This document shows, one piece after another, positions 1 through 8,193 of a DNA stretch of 32,848 nucleotides. The stretch is taken from positions 41,046-73,893 of the forward strand of contig NZ_KZ559486.1 in assembly GCF_002850745.1 (NCBI RefSeq). The letters are read 5' to 3'. Source of the DNA: Nonomuraea indica. GTDB taxonomy: Bacteria; Actinomycetota; Actinomycetes; Streptosporangiales; Streptosporangiaceae. Positions within the stretch are counted from its first letter, which is position 1. The number at the start of each line of letters is the position of its first letter. The translations under genes and the position numbers were made by a program. The notes under the pieces are model-generated. The model saw nothing but the letters and a program-made list of their open reading frames with translations. It did no database searches and was not told the origin of the DNA.

Positions 1-825
1 GCCGTGCTGTGCGAGAAGCCGCTGGCACTGACCCGCGCGGAGGTGACCGCGCTGCCGGCCGGGCGGCTCATGGTCGGCTACATGAAGCAGTACGACCCGG
101 CCGTGCTGCGGGCCGAGGAGCTCCTGGCCGAGCTGGGCGGACCGGGCGCCATCCGGTCGGTCGAGGTGACCGTGCTGCACCCGAGCGCCGCCTCCCAGCT
201 CGCCTTCGCCCACCTCGCCCAGGCCGGCGACGTGGACGCCGGCCTGCTCGCCTCGCTGCGGGCGGCCGACGACGCCCTCGTCTCCGTGGCCCTCGGCGAG
301 TCGGCCCCGCGGCAGGTGCGCGACCTGTACGCGGTGGCGCTCGGGTCGATCTGCCACGACCTGTCGCTGCTGCGGAGGTTCACCGGCTCGCCCGTCGAGA
401 TCTCGCACGTCGAGACGTGGGGGGAGGGGCCCGGGTCGGTCGAGATCTCCGGACCGCTGCCCGTCTCCGGCCGCTTCTCCATCCGCTGGCACTACCTGGA
501 GGACTATCCCGCCTACCGCGAGACCGTGGCCGTCCACCACGACCGGGGCACGCTGGAGCTGGCCTTCCCCGCGCCCTACCTGATGAACGCCCCCACGACG
601 CTGACCGTCGTGTCCCCGGTCTCCGGCGGGGAGAGCCGCACCGAGTGGCGGGACGTGACCGAGGCGTTCGAGACGCAGCTCGCCGCCTTCCACGCCTTCG
701 TCACCGACGGCAGGGCCCCGCTGACCGGCATGGCCGGGGCCCTGGAGGACATCGTCACGGCCCAGCGCGTGGCCGCCCGTTACGCCGTACAGCACGACCT
801 GCCCATCGGAGGGGAAGCCGCGTGA
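1..825 (+). CDS. Gfo/Idh/MocA family oxidoreductase, C-terminal part (5' truncated by window edge)
   Basis: The reading frame is open from base 1, so the gene begins outside the window; about 274 residues are visible. It opens with VLCEKPLAL, the conserved EKP motif of Gfo/Idh/MocA dehydrogenases whose Lys is catalytic, so the Rossmann NAD(P)-binding half is mostly missing. A later SICHDLSLLRRF segment matches the conserved His-Asp stretch of the family's substrate domain. The family oxidises or epimerises sugars and inositols with NAD(P). Its TGA overlaps the GTG of the alpha-mannosidase by four bases, so the two are translationally coupled and probably act in one sugar pathway. The substrate cannot be told from sequence. 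The family call is firm. Confidence 0.85.
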   Translation, partial: AVLCEKPLALTRAEVTALPAGRLMVGYMKQYDPAVLRAEELLAELGGPGAIRSVEVTVLHPSAASQLAFAHLAQAGDVDAGLLASLRAADDALVSVALGESAPRQVRDLYAVALGSICHDLSLLRRFTGSPVEISHVETWGEGPGSVEISGPLPVSGRFSIRWHYLEDYPAYRETVAVHHDRGTLELAFPAPYLMNAPTTLTVVSPVSGGESRTEWRDVTEAFETQLAAFHAFVTDGRAPLTGMAGALEDIVTAQRVAARYAVQHDLPIGGEAA

Positions 826-3593
826 GCGCCGAGCAGTCAGCCAGGCCCGCCGAGATCGTCGTCGTCCCGCACACGCACTGGGACCGCGAGTGGTACGAGC
901 CCTTCCAGCGCTTCCGGCTGCGGCTGGTGGCGCTGCTGGACGAGGTGCTCGACACGATGGAGCGCGAGCCCGCCTACCACTTCACCCTCGACGGGCAGCT
1001 GGCCTGCGTGGACGACTACCTGGAGGTCCGGCCCGAGCAGCGGGACCGGATCGCCGCGCTGGTCGAGTCGGGACGGCTCGCGGTGGGGCCGTGGCAGATC
1101 CTGCTGGACGAGTTCCTGTGCTCGGGTGAGAACATCGTCCGCAACCTCGAACTCGGCATGGACCGGGCCGACAAGCTCGGCGGAGCCATGCCGGTCGGCT
1201 ACCTGCCCGACATGTTCGGCCACACGGCCCAGATGCCGCAGATCCTGCGCAAGGCGGGGCTGTTGCACGCCTGCGTCTACCGTGGGGTGCCGTCGGCCGT
1301 GGTGACCGACGCCTTCGCCTGGGTGGCGCCCGACGGGACCGCCGTGCGCGCGCAGTACCTCCCGGCGGGCGGCTACGGCAACGGCGCCCACCTGTTCGAG
1401 GAGCCGGGGCGGCTGGCCGAGCGGGCGGCGGAGTTCACCGGGCGGATGCGCGAGTGGCACGGGCCGGACGGGCCGCTGCTCGCCATGTACGGCACCGACC
1501 ACTCGGCGCCGGTGCGCGGCCTGCCCGGCATGGTGGCCGCGATCGGCGCCCGCATGGACACCTTGTCCGGATATATCACGGCTAATGGCCAGGGCGGAGC
1601 CGTGGACGGGCTGCCGCGCGTCACCGGAGAGCTGCGCTCCCACGCCCGCGCGAACATCCTGCCCGGCGTCATCTCCGTCCGCGCGCACGTCAAGCAGGCC
1701 ATGGGCCGCGCCGAGCGCATGGTCGAACGCTACGCCGAACCGCTCGCCGCGCTCTGGGGCGACGAGTGGCCGGGCCGCTTCCTCGACATGGCCTGGTGGC
1801 GGCTGGTGGACGCCAGCGGCCACGACTCCGTCACCGGTTGCGGCGTGGACGACACCGCCCAGCAGGTCGCCGCCCGCATCGCCGAGGCCGAGCACCTCGG
1901 GCAGGCCGTCCGCGACATGGTGACCGCGAGACTGGCCGCCGCCGTGCCCGCCGGCGGCGTGCTCGTCGTGAACCCGACACCGGCGGCCCGGCGCGGCGTC
2001 GTCCTCGTGGACGTCGCCGGGAACGACCCGCTGGTGGACGCCGCGGGTCGCCGCCTGCCCCTCCAGCCGCTGGAGTACGCGCCCACCCTGCTGCTGGACG
2101 AGGAGATGGACCCGGCCACGGCGCTGACCTTCATCCACGGCACCGAACTGTACGGACAGCAGATCACCGGCTGGTCCGTCGAGGGCGGCACCCTGACCTT
2201 CACCGTGGCGCGCGAGACGTCGGCCGCGTTCACGGTGGCGGAACTGCGCGGCAGGCTGGACGGCGTGACCCGGGTCCGGATCGTCGCCGAGCCGCGCCGC
2301 ACGGTCGCCACGCTCGTCGAGGTGCCCCCGCTCGGCCACACGAGCCTGCGCCCGGTCCCGCACGACACCGCCCCCACCACCGGGGAGACCGCCTCCCAGA
2401 CCGCCTCTCCGACCGCCTCCCCGACCGCCTCTCCGACCGCTGGCGGCGGGGCGATCATCCCGGTGCGGGCGGACGGGCAGGTGCTCGACAACGGCCTGCT
2501 GCGGGTCGAGGTGGCGGCCGACGGCACCCTCTCCCTGACCGGCGCCGACGGCGTGACGCTCACCGGAGCGGGCCGCATCGTCGACGGCGGCGACGTCGGC
2601 GACACCTACAACCACGCGCCGCCCGCCACCGACCGGATCGTCGACGAACCCGAGAGCGTCGAGGTGGACGCCGTCTGCGGCGGCCCGCTCGTCGCCGTCC
2701 TCGACGTTCGCCGCGTCTACCGCTGGCCGGTCGCCGGAGCCGGGATCGAGGGCACCCCCGAGCTGCCCGCCCCGTCCCGGACGGACGCCACCGAGGAGAT
2801 CGTCGTCGACACCAGAGTCGAGCTGCGGGCGGGCGAGCCGTTCGTCCGGCTGCGCGTCGCGTTCGACAACCGCTGCGCCGACCACCGGGTGCGACTGCAC
2901 GTGCCGCTGCCCGAACAGGCGAGCACCTCCCACGCCGAGGGCCAGTTCGCGGTCGTCACCCGCGGGCTGACGGCCGAGGGCGGGTGCGGCGAGGAGCCGC
3001 TGCCCACGTTCCCGGCCGCCTCGTGGGTGGCCGCCGGGGGAGTGGCGGCGCTGCTGGAGCACGTCACCGAGTACGAGCTCGCGGACGAGGGACGCGAGCT
3101 GGCGCTCACCCTGCTCCGCTCGGTCGGCTACCTGTCGCGCAACCGCCACGCACTGCGCCCCGAGCCCGCCGGCCCGCAGCTGGCCACGCCCGCCGCCCAG
3201 TCGCGCGGCCCCCGCACGGTGGACCTGGCGCTCATGCCGTACAGCGGGACCTGGGCGGCGGTGCCGCCGGCGGCGGAGACCTTCCGGCACGACCTGCTGC
3301 CGGTCCCCGGTGCGGGCGACCCGTCGCTGCCCCTGCCCGCCCCGGCCGCCGGCCTGTCGGTGACGGGCGACGGCGTGGTCATGACCTCGTTGCGGATGCG
3401 CGACGACCGGCGCGAGCTCCGCGTCGTGGCCCTCACCCCGACGGCCACGGAAGCGGTCATCACCGGCCCCTTCACCGGGGCCCGCCACGCCGACCTCCGC
3501 GGCCGCCCCGGCACCCCGCTGCCGGTCACCGGCGGAACCCTCCGCCTCCCCCTCGACCCCTGGGAGATCGCCACCGTCCAGCTAGCTGACTGA
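822..3593 (+). CDS. Alpha-mannosidase, glycoside hydrolase family 38
   Basis: The 923-residue protein starts at GTG 822, overlapping the upstream stop (GTGA); the longer upstream frame is only a GC-rich shadow. Residues 16-23 read PHTHWDRE, the GH38 zinc-binding signature with H17 and H19. D130 in YLPDMFGH is the expected retaining nucleophile and zinc ligand. A DxSGHDSVTGCG stretch near residue 330 fits the family's third conserved block, followed by the beta-rich C-terminal domains. No signal peptide is seen, so it is probably cytoplasmic and cleaves alpha-mannosides released from glycans or imported oligosaccharides. A TASP repeat of 12-bp units (2388-2435) forms a linker between two beta domains, unusual inside a cytoplasmic enzyme. 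Confidence 0.93.
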   Translation: MSAEQSARPAEIVVVPHTHWDREWYEPFQRFRLRLVALLDEVLDTMEREPAYHFTLDGQLACVDDYLEVRPEQRDRIAALVESGRLAVGPWQILLDEFLCSGENIVRNLELGMDRADKLGGAMPVGYLPDMFGHTAQMPQILRKAGLLHACVYRGVPSAVVTDAFAWVAPDGTAVRAQYLPAGGYGNGAHLFEEPGRLAERAAEFTGRMREWHGPDGPLLAMYGTDHSAPVRGLPGMVAAIGARMDTLSGYITANGQGGAVDGLPRVTGELRSHARANILPGVISVRAHVKQAMGRAERMVERYAEPLAALWGDEWPGRFLDMAWWRLVDASGHDSVTGCGVDDTAQQVAARIAEAEHLGQAVRDMVTARLAAAVPAGGVLVVNPTPAARRGVVLVDVAGNDPLVDAAGRRLPLQPLEYAPTLLLDEEMDPATALTFIHGTELYGQQITGWSVEGGTLTFTVARETSAAFTVAELRGRLDGVTRVRIVAEPRRTVATLVEVPPLGHTSLRPVPHDTAPTTGETASQTASPTASPTASPTAGGGAIIPVRADGQVLDNGLLRVEVAADGTLSLTGADGVTLTGAGRIVDGGDVGDTYNHAPPATDRIVDEPESVEVDAVCGGPLVAVLDVRRVYRWPVAGAGIEGTPELPAPSRTDATEEIVVDTRVELRAGEPFVRLRVAFDNRCADHRVRLHVPLPEQASTSHAEGQFAVVTRGLTAEGGCGEEPLPTFPAASWVAAGGVAALLEHVTEYELADEGRELALTLLRSVGYLSRNRHALRPEPAGPQLATPAAQSRGPRTVDLALMPYSGTWAAVPPAAETFRHDLLPVPGAGDPSLPLPAPAAGLSVTGDGVVMTSLRMRDDRRELRVVALTPTATEAVITGPFTGARHADLRGRPGTPLPVTGGTLRLPLDPWEIATVQLAD
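2388..2435 (+). repeat. 12-bp coding minisatellite (TASP linker) in the alpha-mannosidase
   Basis: Four in-frame 12-bp units read ACC GCC TCN C(C/A)G, giving TASQ-TASP-TASP-TASP. Synonymous differences alternate between TCT and TCC. It encodes a flexible Thr/Ser/Pro linker near residues 523-538. Confidence 0.8.
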
Positions 3594-3612
3594 ACGTGCC
3601 GACGTGCTCGCG

Positions 3613-3630
3613 TAGGGTAATATTCCGGCC
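3613..3630 (+). promoter_or_regulatory. Putative -10 region for the small gene at 3631
   Basis: Overlapping hexamers TAGGGT (3613-3618) and TAATAT (3618-3623) precede ATG 3631. TAATAT ends 7 nt before that ATG, the spacing of leaderless actinobacterial transcripts. The local AT content stands out from the surroundings. No clear -35 is seen. Confidence 0.5.
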
Positions 3631-3912
3631 ATGGTTACCCCCCTCCATGAGGGGCGACTCATGGCCACCCAGACCCACCTCTACCAGGGCGAGTACGCCC
3701 GCGCCCTCAAGGCCGAAGGAAAGGCCGAAGGCAAAGCCGAGGGGAAGGCCGAGGGCGAGGCGGAGGCTGTGTTGTTGCTGCTCGACCATCGGCACGTCGC
3801 GCTGAGCGAGGACGATCGGGCGCGCATCATGTCCACCACCGACCTGGACGTCCTGCGTAAGTGGGTCCTGCGGGCGCCCAACGTCGAGTCGGTGGAGGAG
3901 CTCTTTGTCTAG
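3631..3912 (+). CDS. Small protein with KAEG repeat and Rpn/transposase-like C-terminal module
   Basis: The protein is 93 residues from ATG 3631, or 83 from ATG 3661, which has a GAGGGG ribosome site 6 nt upstream. After HLYQGEYARALKAEG comes a KAEG repeat (3709-3756), then an acidic helical module LSEDDRARIMS...VLRKWVLRAPNVESVEELF. From memory, this layout (EGKAEG repeat, 'hR/hxLs' helix, final EELF) resembles the C-terminal third of actinobacterial PD-(D/E)XK/Rpn-like proteins. No nuclease domain is present here, so it may be a deletion remnant. The next gene starts inside its last codons and carries a related module. Function unknown. Confidence 0.6.
   Translation: MVTPLHEGRLMATQTHLYQGEYARALKAEGKAEGKAEGKAEGEAEAVLLLLDHRHVALSEDDRARIMSTTDLDVLRKWVLRAPNVESVEELFV
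3640..3654 (+). promoter_or_regulatory. Hairpin covering the ribosome site of ATG 3661
   Basis: CCCCTC (3640-3645) and GAGGGG (3649-3654) are perfect complements with a 3-nt CAT loop. GAGGGG is also the Shine-Dalgarno for ATG 3661, so the stem could hide that start. The tight loop makes stability uncertain. Confidence 0.35.
3709..3768 (+). repeat. 12-bp coding minisatellite (KAEG)
   Basis: Four in-frame units of AAG GCC GAA GGN with third-base changes encode KAEG four times, with a fifth degenerate unit (EAEA). Such Lys/Glu repeats form charged helices. Confidence 0.8.
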
Positions 3913-4189
3913 GCCCTTGACAACGAGCGAGCTCATCGCGGAGTTCGGCTACAACCTGATCAGAATCGGTCATCCGGACTGGTTCGCGAATGGGTTGCGG
4001 GCCCGCCTCCGATACCAGGGGGTCTACCTCTCCGAAAAGGACGTCGAGCGCTTCATGAGTCTCACTGACAAGACGGAGATCGAGTTCTGGGTCCGAAAGG
4101 CCCTCAGCGTCCGCTCCGCCGAGGAGATCTTCGGCTCGGAACCGTCACCGATCGCGCAGGCCGAAGCGGCGGGCGGGCTGGATGGCTAG
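3905..4189 (+). CDS. Small protein related to the preceding gene's C-terminal module
   Basis: The 94-residue protein starts at TTG 3905, with GGAGGAG at 3894-3900, overlapping the upstream gene by 8 bases; coupled translation is likely. Its core YLSEKDVERFMSLTD...EFWVRKALSVRSAEEIF aligns without gaps to ALSEDDRARIMSTTD...RKWVLRAPNVESVEELF in the upstream product, so the two genes are tandem paralogous modules. The N-terminal half (residues 9-35) differs and the upstream KAEG repeat is absent. No catalytic motif, signal peptide or membrane segment is visible. It could be a broken second copy or a partner of the first. Function unknown. Confidence 0.6.
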   Translation: MSRPLTTSELIAEFGYNLIRIGHPDWFANGLRARLRYQGVYLSEKDVERFMSLTDKTEIEFWVRKALSVRSAEEIFGSEPSPIAQAEAAGGLDG

Positions 4190-4312
4190 TCAGGCCTCGG
4201 CGGAGCCGACGCTCGACGACGGGTCGCGGCCGGTGGTGTCGTCGCCGTAGTGCGCCAGTGCCCGACCTTGGTCGAAGGCGGTCGACGAGGCGGTCGTGTG
4301 ACGATGTCGGGC

Positions 4313-4972
4313 ATGGAACTCGTCGATCTGTCCGTGCCGGTCGCCACCGGGATGCCGGTCTACCCCGGCGATCCGGAGGTGAGCCTCACCCCGGCGCTCA
4401 CCGTGGCCCGCGACGGCGTCAACGTGCTGTCGGTGCACCTCGGCTCCCAGTCGGGCACGCACGTGGACGCGCCCTTCCACATCGACGACGCGCTGCCCAC
4501 GCTGGAGGAGCTGCCGCTGGAGCGCTTCATCGGGCCCGCCGTCGTCGTGGACCGCCGTGGGCTCGCGCCGCGCTCGCCCATCGGGCCGGAGGCGTTCGCC
4601 GAGGTCCCGGCCGGGGTGATCGTGCTGGTGGCGACCGGGTGGTCGGCGCACTGGGGGAGCCGGGCGTACCTGGACCACCCTTATCTGAGCGAGGAGGCCG
4701 CCGCGCTGCTCATGCGGCGGGGTGTGCGCACGGTGGGGATCGACGCGCTGAGCGTCGACCCCACCCCCGCCGAGGAGTTCCCCGCGCACCGCGTGCTGTG
4801 CGGCGCGCACGCCGTCATCGCCGAGAACCTCACCGGGCTCGACCGGCTGGTCGCCGCGCAGGCGGAGGGACGGGCGGTGGAGGTGTCGATGCTGCCGCTG
4901 CGGCTCGGGGCGGCCGACGGGGCGCCGGTCAGAGCCGTCGCGCGGCTGGGTCAGCGTGTCCCCCACGAGTAG
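4313..4972 (+). CDS. Cyclase family protein (kynurenine formamidase-like metal-dependent hydrolase)
   Basis: The protein has about 219 residues. It begins ELVDLSVPVATGMPVYPGDP, typical of the family N-terminus, and carries the metal-binding signature SGTHVDAPFH (consensus HxGTHxDxPxH) near residues 48-57. Later GIDALSVDP and HRVLCGAHAVIAENL match the family. Members hydrolyse N-formylkynurenine, other amides or cyclic substrates with bound Mn or Zn. I chose ATG 4313 because a -10-like GACGAT (4300-4305) lies 7 nt upstream, a leaderless layout; ATG 4304 and GTG 4298 are alternatives. Its last 22 bases overlap the convergent Lrp gene. No kynurenine pathway neighbour is present, so the substrate is open. 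Confidence 0.85.
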   Translation: MELVDLSVPVATGMPVYPGDPEVSLTPALTVARDGVNVLSVHLGSQSGTHVDAPFHIDDALPTLEELPLERFIGPAVVVDRRGLAPRSPIGPEAFAEVPAGVIVLVATGWSAHWGSRAYLDHPYLSEEAAALLMRRGVRTVGIDALSVDPTPAEEFPAHRVLCGAHAVIAENLTGLDRLVAAQAEGRAVEVSMLPLRLGAADGAPVRAVARLGQRVPHE

Positions 4973-5445
4973 GTCTGCTTGCGCAACTTGAGATAGACGA
5001 ACGACTCGGTGGTCCGTACGGAGGGAATGGCGCGGATTTTGCTGAGAATTTCCAAAAGATGACCGTCGCCCTCGCAGACCACCTCGACGATCAGATCGAA
5101 CGAGCCCGCCGTGAGCACCACATAGTCGATCTCCTCGATCGCGGCCAGCTCGTCGGCGACCGTGTCGAGATCGCCTTCGCAGTTGACCCCGATCATGGCC
5201 TGGCGCGGGAACCCCAGGGTCAGCGGGTCGGTCACGGCGACGATCTGCATGACACCGGCCTCCTGCAGCCGCTGCACGCGCTGGCGCACCGCGGCCTCCG
5301 ACAGGCCGACGGCCTTGCCGATCGCCGCGTACGGCATGCGCCCGTCGGCCTGGAGCTGCTCGATGATCTGCTTGGACAAATCGTCGAGCACGAATGGCCC
5401 GGGCGTTGCGGCGCTGTTGCGGCGCACGCGCGGCGGCGTCGTCAT
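4951..5445 (-). CDS. Lrp/AsnC family transcriptional regulator
   Basis: The 164-residue protein has an N-terminal AsnC-type winged helix-turn-helix (LDDLSKQIIEQLQADGRMPYAAIG..GLSEAAVRQRVQRLQEAGVMQ, about residues 20-66). A C-terminal RAM/effector domain follows, with DYVVLTAGSFDLIVEVVCE. Such proteins form octamers and sense amino acids or related amines. It is divergent from the aminobutyraldehyde dehydrogenase and the polyamine transporter, so it is the likely local regulator of that operon and of itself. An 8-bp inverted repeat lies in the shared intergenic region. Polyamine or GABA-type ligands are inference from context. Confidence 0.93.
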   Translation of the reverse strand: MTTPPRVRRNSAATPGPFVLDDLSKQIIEQLQADGRMPYAAIGKAVGLSEAAVRQRVQRLQEAGVMQIVAVTDPLTLGFPRQAMIGVNCEGDLDTVADELAAIEEIDYVVLTAGSFDLIVEVVCEGDGHLLEILSKIRAIPSVRTTESFVYLKLRKQTYSWGTR

Positions 5446-5537
5446 TGCGAGGAGTCCTCCCAGCCGGTCGCGCCGTTACGGGCGCGTTCCCGTCTCATTG
5501 CCGTCCTGGTGCGACATGTTGTCAGTTTTGGCGGTCC

Positions 5538-5543
5538 TGTCAA
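5538..5543 (-). promoter_or_regulatory. Putative -35 of the Lrp gene
   Basis: On the minus strand the sequence reads TTGACA, a perfect -35. After 17 bases comes AACATG, a weak -10. This would give a leader of roughly 60-70 nt before ATG 5445. Confidence 0.4.
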
Positions 5544-5545
5544 GC

Positions 5546-5581
5546 GATTTCGTAGCAATTTGATATCTTCGCCACGAAATC
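5546..5581 (+). promoter_or_regulatory. Inverted repeat GATTTCGT-N20-ACGAAATC, candidate Lrp operator
   Basis: Perfect 8-bp arms at 5546-5553 and 5574-5581 flank an AT-rich 20-bp core containing TATCTT (5564-5569), a possible -10 for the dehydrogenase operon. The arms are 28 bp apart start to start, suiting two sites bound by a multimeric Lrp-type protein. The repeat lies between the divergent regulator and its presumed target. Confidence 0.55.
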
Positions 5582-5649
5582 CCTTGTCCAGACGCACGTG
5601 CTCTGTAAGAGTCGCGGCATCTCAGCCACCTCACCAGGAGGTCATTGCC

Positions 5650-7083
5650 TTGACCACCCGTCTGCAGAACTTCATCAACGGTGAGTTCGTGGACGCCAAG
5701 AGCGGCCGATTCTCCGACATCATCGATCCCTGCACCGGCGAGGCCTACCTTGAGGCCCCGATCTCCGGCCAGGAGGATGTCGACGCTGCCTACGCCGCCG
5801 CGGCTGCCGCGTTCGAGTCATGGGGCCGGACCACCCCCGGGGAGCGGGCCAACCTGCTGCTCAAGGTCGCCGACGCGATCGACGCGCGGGCCGACGAGAT
5901 CAACGAGGCGGAGTGCCTCAACACCGGCAAGCCCCGCGCCCGCATGGCGGAGGACGAGACCCCGGTCGCCGCCGACCACTTCCGCTTCTTCGCCGGCGCC
6001 GCGCGCACGCTGGAGGGGCCGACGGCCGGGGAGTTCCTCGCCGGGCACACCAGCGTCATCAGGCACGAGCCGATCGGCGTGATCGGGCAGGTCACGCCGT
6101 GGAACTACCCGATGATGATGGCCGTGTGGAAGATCGCCCCGGCTCTGGCCGCGGGCAACACGGTCGTGCTCAAGCCGTCCGACACCACGCCGGCCTCCAC
6201 GCTCAAGCTCGCCGAGATCCTCGGCGAGGTGCTGCCGGCCGGGGTCTTCAACGTCGTCACCGGCGACCGCGAGACCGGCGCCCTGGTCGTCGGCCACCCG
6301 ACGGCCGCCATGGTCGCCATCACCGGCTCGGTCGGCGCGGGCATGTCGGTGGCGAGGACCGCCGCCGACGACCTCAAGCGGGTCCACCTCGAACTGGGCG
6401 GCAAGGCGCCCGTCGTGGTGTTCGAGGACGTCAAGGACCTCGGCAAGGCCGCGGCCGACATCGCCGTGGCGGGCTACTACAACGCGGGCCAGGACTGCAC
6501 CGCCGCCTGCCGGGTGCTGGTCCACGAGAGCGTGCACGACGAGTTCGTCGCCGCGCTCACCGAGGCGGCCGCGGCCACCGTCACCGGCGACCTGTCCGAC
6601 GAGGACGCCCTGTACGGCCCGCTCAACAACGCCAACCAGCTCGCCAAGGTGCAGGGCTTCATCGACCGGGTCCCGTCGCACGCCAAGGTGCTCACCGGCG
6701 GCCACCGGGTCGGCGACAAGGGCTACTTCTTCGCCCCGACCGTCGTCTCCGGGCTCCGCCAGGACGACGAGATGGTGCAGAACGAGGTGTTCGGCCCGGT
6801 CATCACCGTGCAGACGTTCACGGACGAGGCGGACGCGCTGGCCAAGGCCAACGACGTCCAATACGGCCTGAGCAGTTCGGTGTGGACGTCCGACCACGGC
6901 CGCGCCATGCGGATGTCCAACCGGCTGGACTTCGGCGTCGTCTGGGTGAACACCCACATCCCGTTCGTCTCGGAGATGCCGCACGGCGGCTTCAAGCACT
7001 CCGGGTACGGCAAGGACCTGTCGGTGTTCGGGTTGCACGACTACACCCGGGTCAAGCACGTCATGCACTACATCGGCGAATAA
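5650..7083 (+). CDS. patD: Gamma-aminobutyraldehyde dehydrogenase (ALDH superfamily)
   Basis: The 477-residue protein has the normal ALDH length. It starts at TTG 5650, with AGGAGG at 5636-5641, 8 nt upstream. TPWNYPMMMAVWKIAPALAAGN and VLKPSDTTP form the NAD site, E248 in HLELGGKAP is the general base, and C283 in NAGQDCTAACR is the nucleophile. The NAGQDC context is typical of 4-aminobutyraldehyde and betaine-aldehyde-type dehydrogenases. It would oxidise 4-aminobutanal from putrescine to GABA with NAD. The transporter genes follow after 34 bp and the amine oxidase follows those, which supports the polyamine role. The symbol is by analogy with E. coli patD/prr. Confidence 0.88.
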   Translation: MTTRLQNFINGEFVDAKSGRFSDIIDPCTGEAYLEAPISGQEDVDAAYAAAAAAFESWGRTTPGERANLLLKVADAIDARADEINEAECLNTGKPRARMAEDETPVAADHFRFFAGAARTLEGPTAGEFLAGHTSVIRHEPIGVIGQVTPWNYPMMMAVWKIAPALAAGNTVVLKPSDTTPASTLKLAEILGEVLPAGVFNVVTGDRETGALVVGHPTAAMVAITGSVGAGMSVARTAADDLKRVHLELGGKAPVVVFEDVKDLGKAAADIAVAGYYNAGQDCTAACRVLVHESVHDEFVAALTEAAAATVTGDLSDEDALYGPLNNANQLAKVQGFIDRVPSHAKVLTGGHRVGDKGYFFAPTVVSGLRQDDEMVQNEVFGPVITVQTFTDEADALAKANDVQYGLSSSVWTSDHGRAMRMSNRLDFGVVWVNTHIPFVSEMPHGGFKHSGYGKDLSVFGLHDYTRVKHVMHYIGE

Positions 7084-7117
7084 CGCGACACGGCACGACA
7101 AGGAATAGAACCTGGAC

Positions 7118-8185
7118 ATGGCCGAGCTGAACGCGATCGAACTCGAAGGCGTCGTCAAGGAGTACGTCTCGCACGGCGAGGTCGTCCAGGCGGTGAAGGG
7201 GGTCACGCTCGACATCGCCGAGGGGGAGTTCTTCTCCCTCCTCGGCCCCTCCGGGTGCGGCAAGACCACCACCATGCGGATGATCGCCGGCTTCGAGGAG
7301 CCCTCACGAGGCGTGGTGAAGCTGCACGGGCAGGACGTGACGAACGTCCCGCCGAACAAGCGCGACGTCAACATGGTCTTCCAGTCCTATGCCCTGTTCC
7401 CGCACATGAACGTGTGGGACAACGTGGCCTTCGGCCTCAAGCAGCGCAGGACTCCCCAGGAGGAGATCAAGCGGCGGGTCGGCGAGATCCTGGAGATCGT
7501 CGACCTGACGGGCCGGGAGAAGCGCAGGCCGCGGGAGATGTCCGGCGGCCAGCAGCAGCGGGTCGCGCTGGCCCGCGCCCTGGTCAACCGGCCGAGCGCG
7601 CTGCTGCTGGACGAGCCGCTCGGCGCGCTCGACCTGAAGCTGCGCCAGGCCATGCAGATCGAGCTGAAGCGGATCCAGCGCGAGGTCGGCATCACGTTCG
7701 TGTACGTGACGCACGACCAGAGCGAGGCGCTGACGATGAGCGACCGCATCGCCGTCATGAAGGACGGCCTCGTGGAACAGCTCGCCGGCCCGCGCGAGAT
7801 CTACGAGCGTCCGGCCAGCTCCTTCGTCGCGGGTTTCATCGGCACCTCCAACCTCCTGTCCGGCGTCGCGAACGGCGGCGTCCTGGAGGTGGGCGGCGGC
7901 CGGGTCCTGGTGCCGGAGCGGGAGGGCGACGTCACGCTCACCGTCCGCCCGGAGAAGATCACGATTTCCGCCGAGAAGCCGGACGGCGAGGTGAGCGTGG
8001 TGCCCGGGACCGTCACCGAGGTGGTCTACCTGGGCACGTACACCAGCTACGCCGTCAGCCTCGCGGGCGGGACGGAGGTGACGGTGTTCCAGCAGAACGC
8101 GCACGACGCCAGGAACATCGCGGAGCGAGGCGACGCGGTGTGGCTGTCGTGGCAGGCGCAGCACTCTTACGCACTAGGAAGTTGA
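7118..8185 (+). CDS. potA: Polyamine ABC transporter ATP-binding protein
   Basis: The 355-residue protein shows Walker A GPSGCGKTT (K49), a Q-loop FQSYALFPHM, the signature SGGQQQR, Walker B LLLDEP and the H-loop THDQSEALTMSDR. A C-terminal TOBE domain follows (about 240-350; VRPEKITIS). This is the CUT1/PotA subclass in which the TOBE domain modulates transport. It energises the two permeases encoded downstream. ATG 7118 has a poor ribosome site (AAGGAA, 12 nt upstream), suggesting dependence on upstream translation. The stop lies 8 nt before the binding-protein start. Confidence 0.92.
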   Translation: MAELNAIELEGVVKEYVSHGEVVQAVKGVTLDIAEGEFFSLLGPSGCGKTTTMRMIAGFEEPSRGVVKLHGQDVTNVPPNKRDVNMVFQSYALFPHMNVWDNVAFGLKQRRTPQEEIKRRVGEILEIVDLTGREKRRPREMSGGQQQRVALARALVNRPSALLLDEPLGALDLKLRQAMQIELKRIQREVGITFVYVTHDQSEALTMSDRIAVMKDGLVEQLAGPREIYERPASSFVAGFIGTSNLLSGVANGGVLEVGGGRVLVPEREGDVTLTVRPEKITISAEKPDGEVSVVPGTVTEVVYLGTYTSYAVSLAGGTEVTVFQQNAHDARNIAERGDAVWLSWQAQHSYALGS

Positions 8186-8193
8186 CCGAGCAC

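Noticed and set aside
837..3488. 883-codon open frame on the minus strand opposite the alpha-mannosidase
   Set aside because: Its product is low-complexity (Gly/Arg/Val/His-rich) without a domain, while the plus strand encodes an intact GH38 enzyme. It is a shadow of biased codon use.
4258..5649. Long plus-strand frame continuing into the dehydrogenase
   Set aside because: Before 5650 it is an out-of-frame shadow of the cyclase and is antisense to the Lrp gene. The dehydrogenase has its own AGGAGG and TTG.
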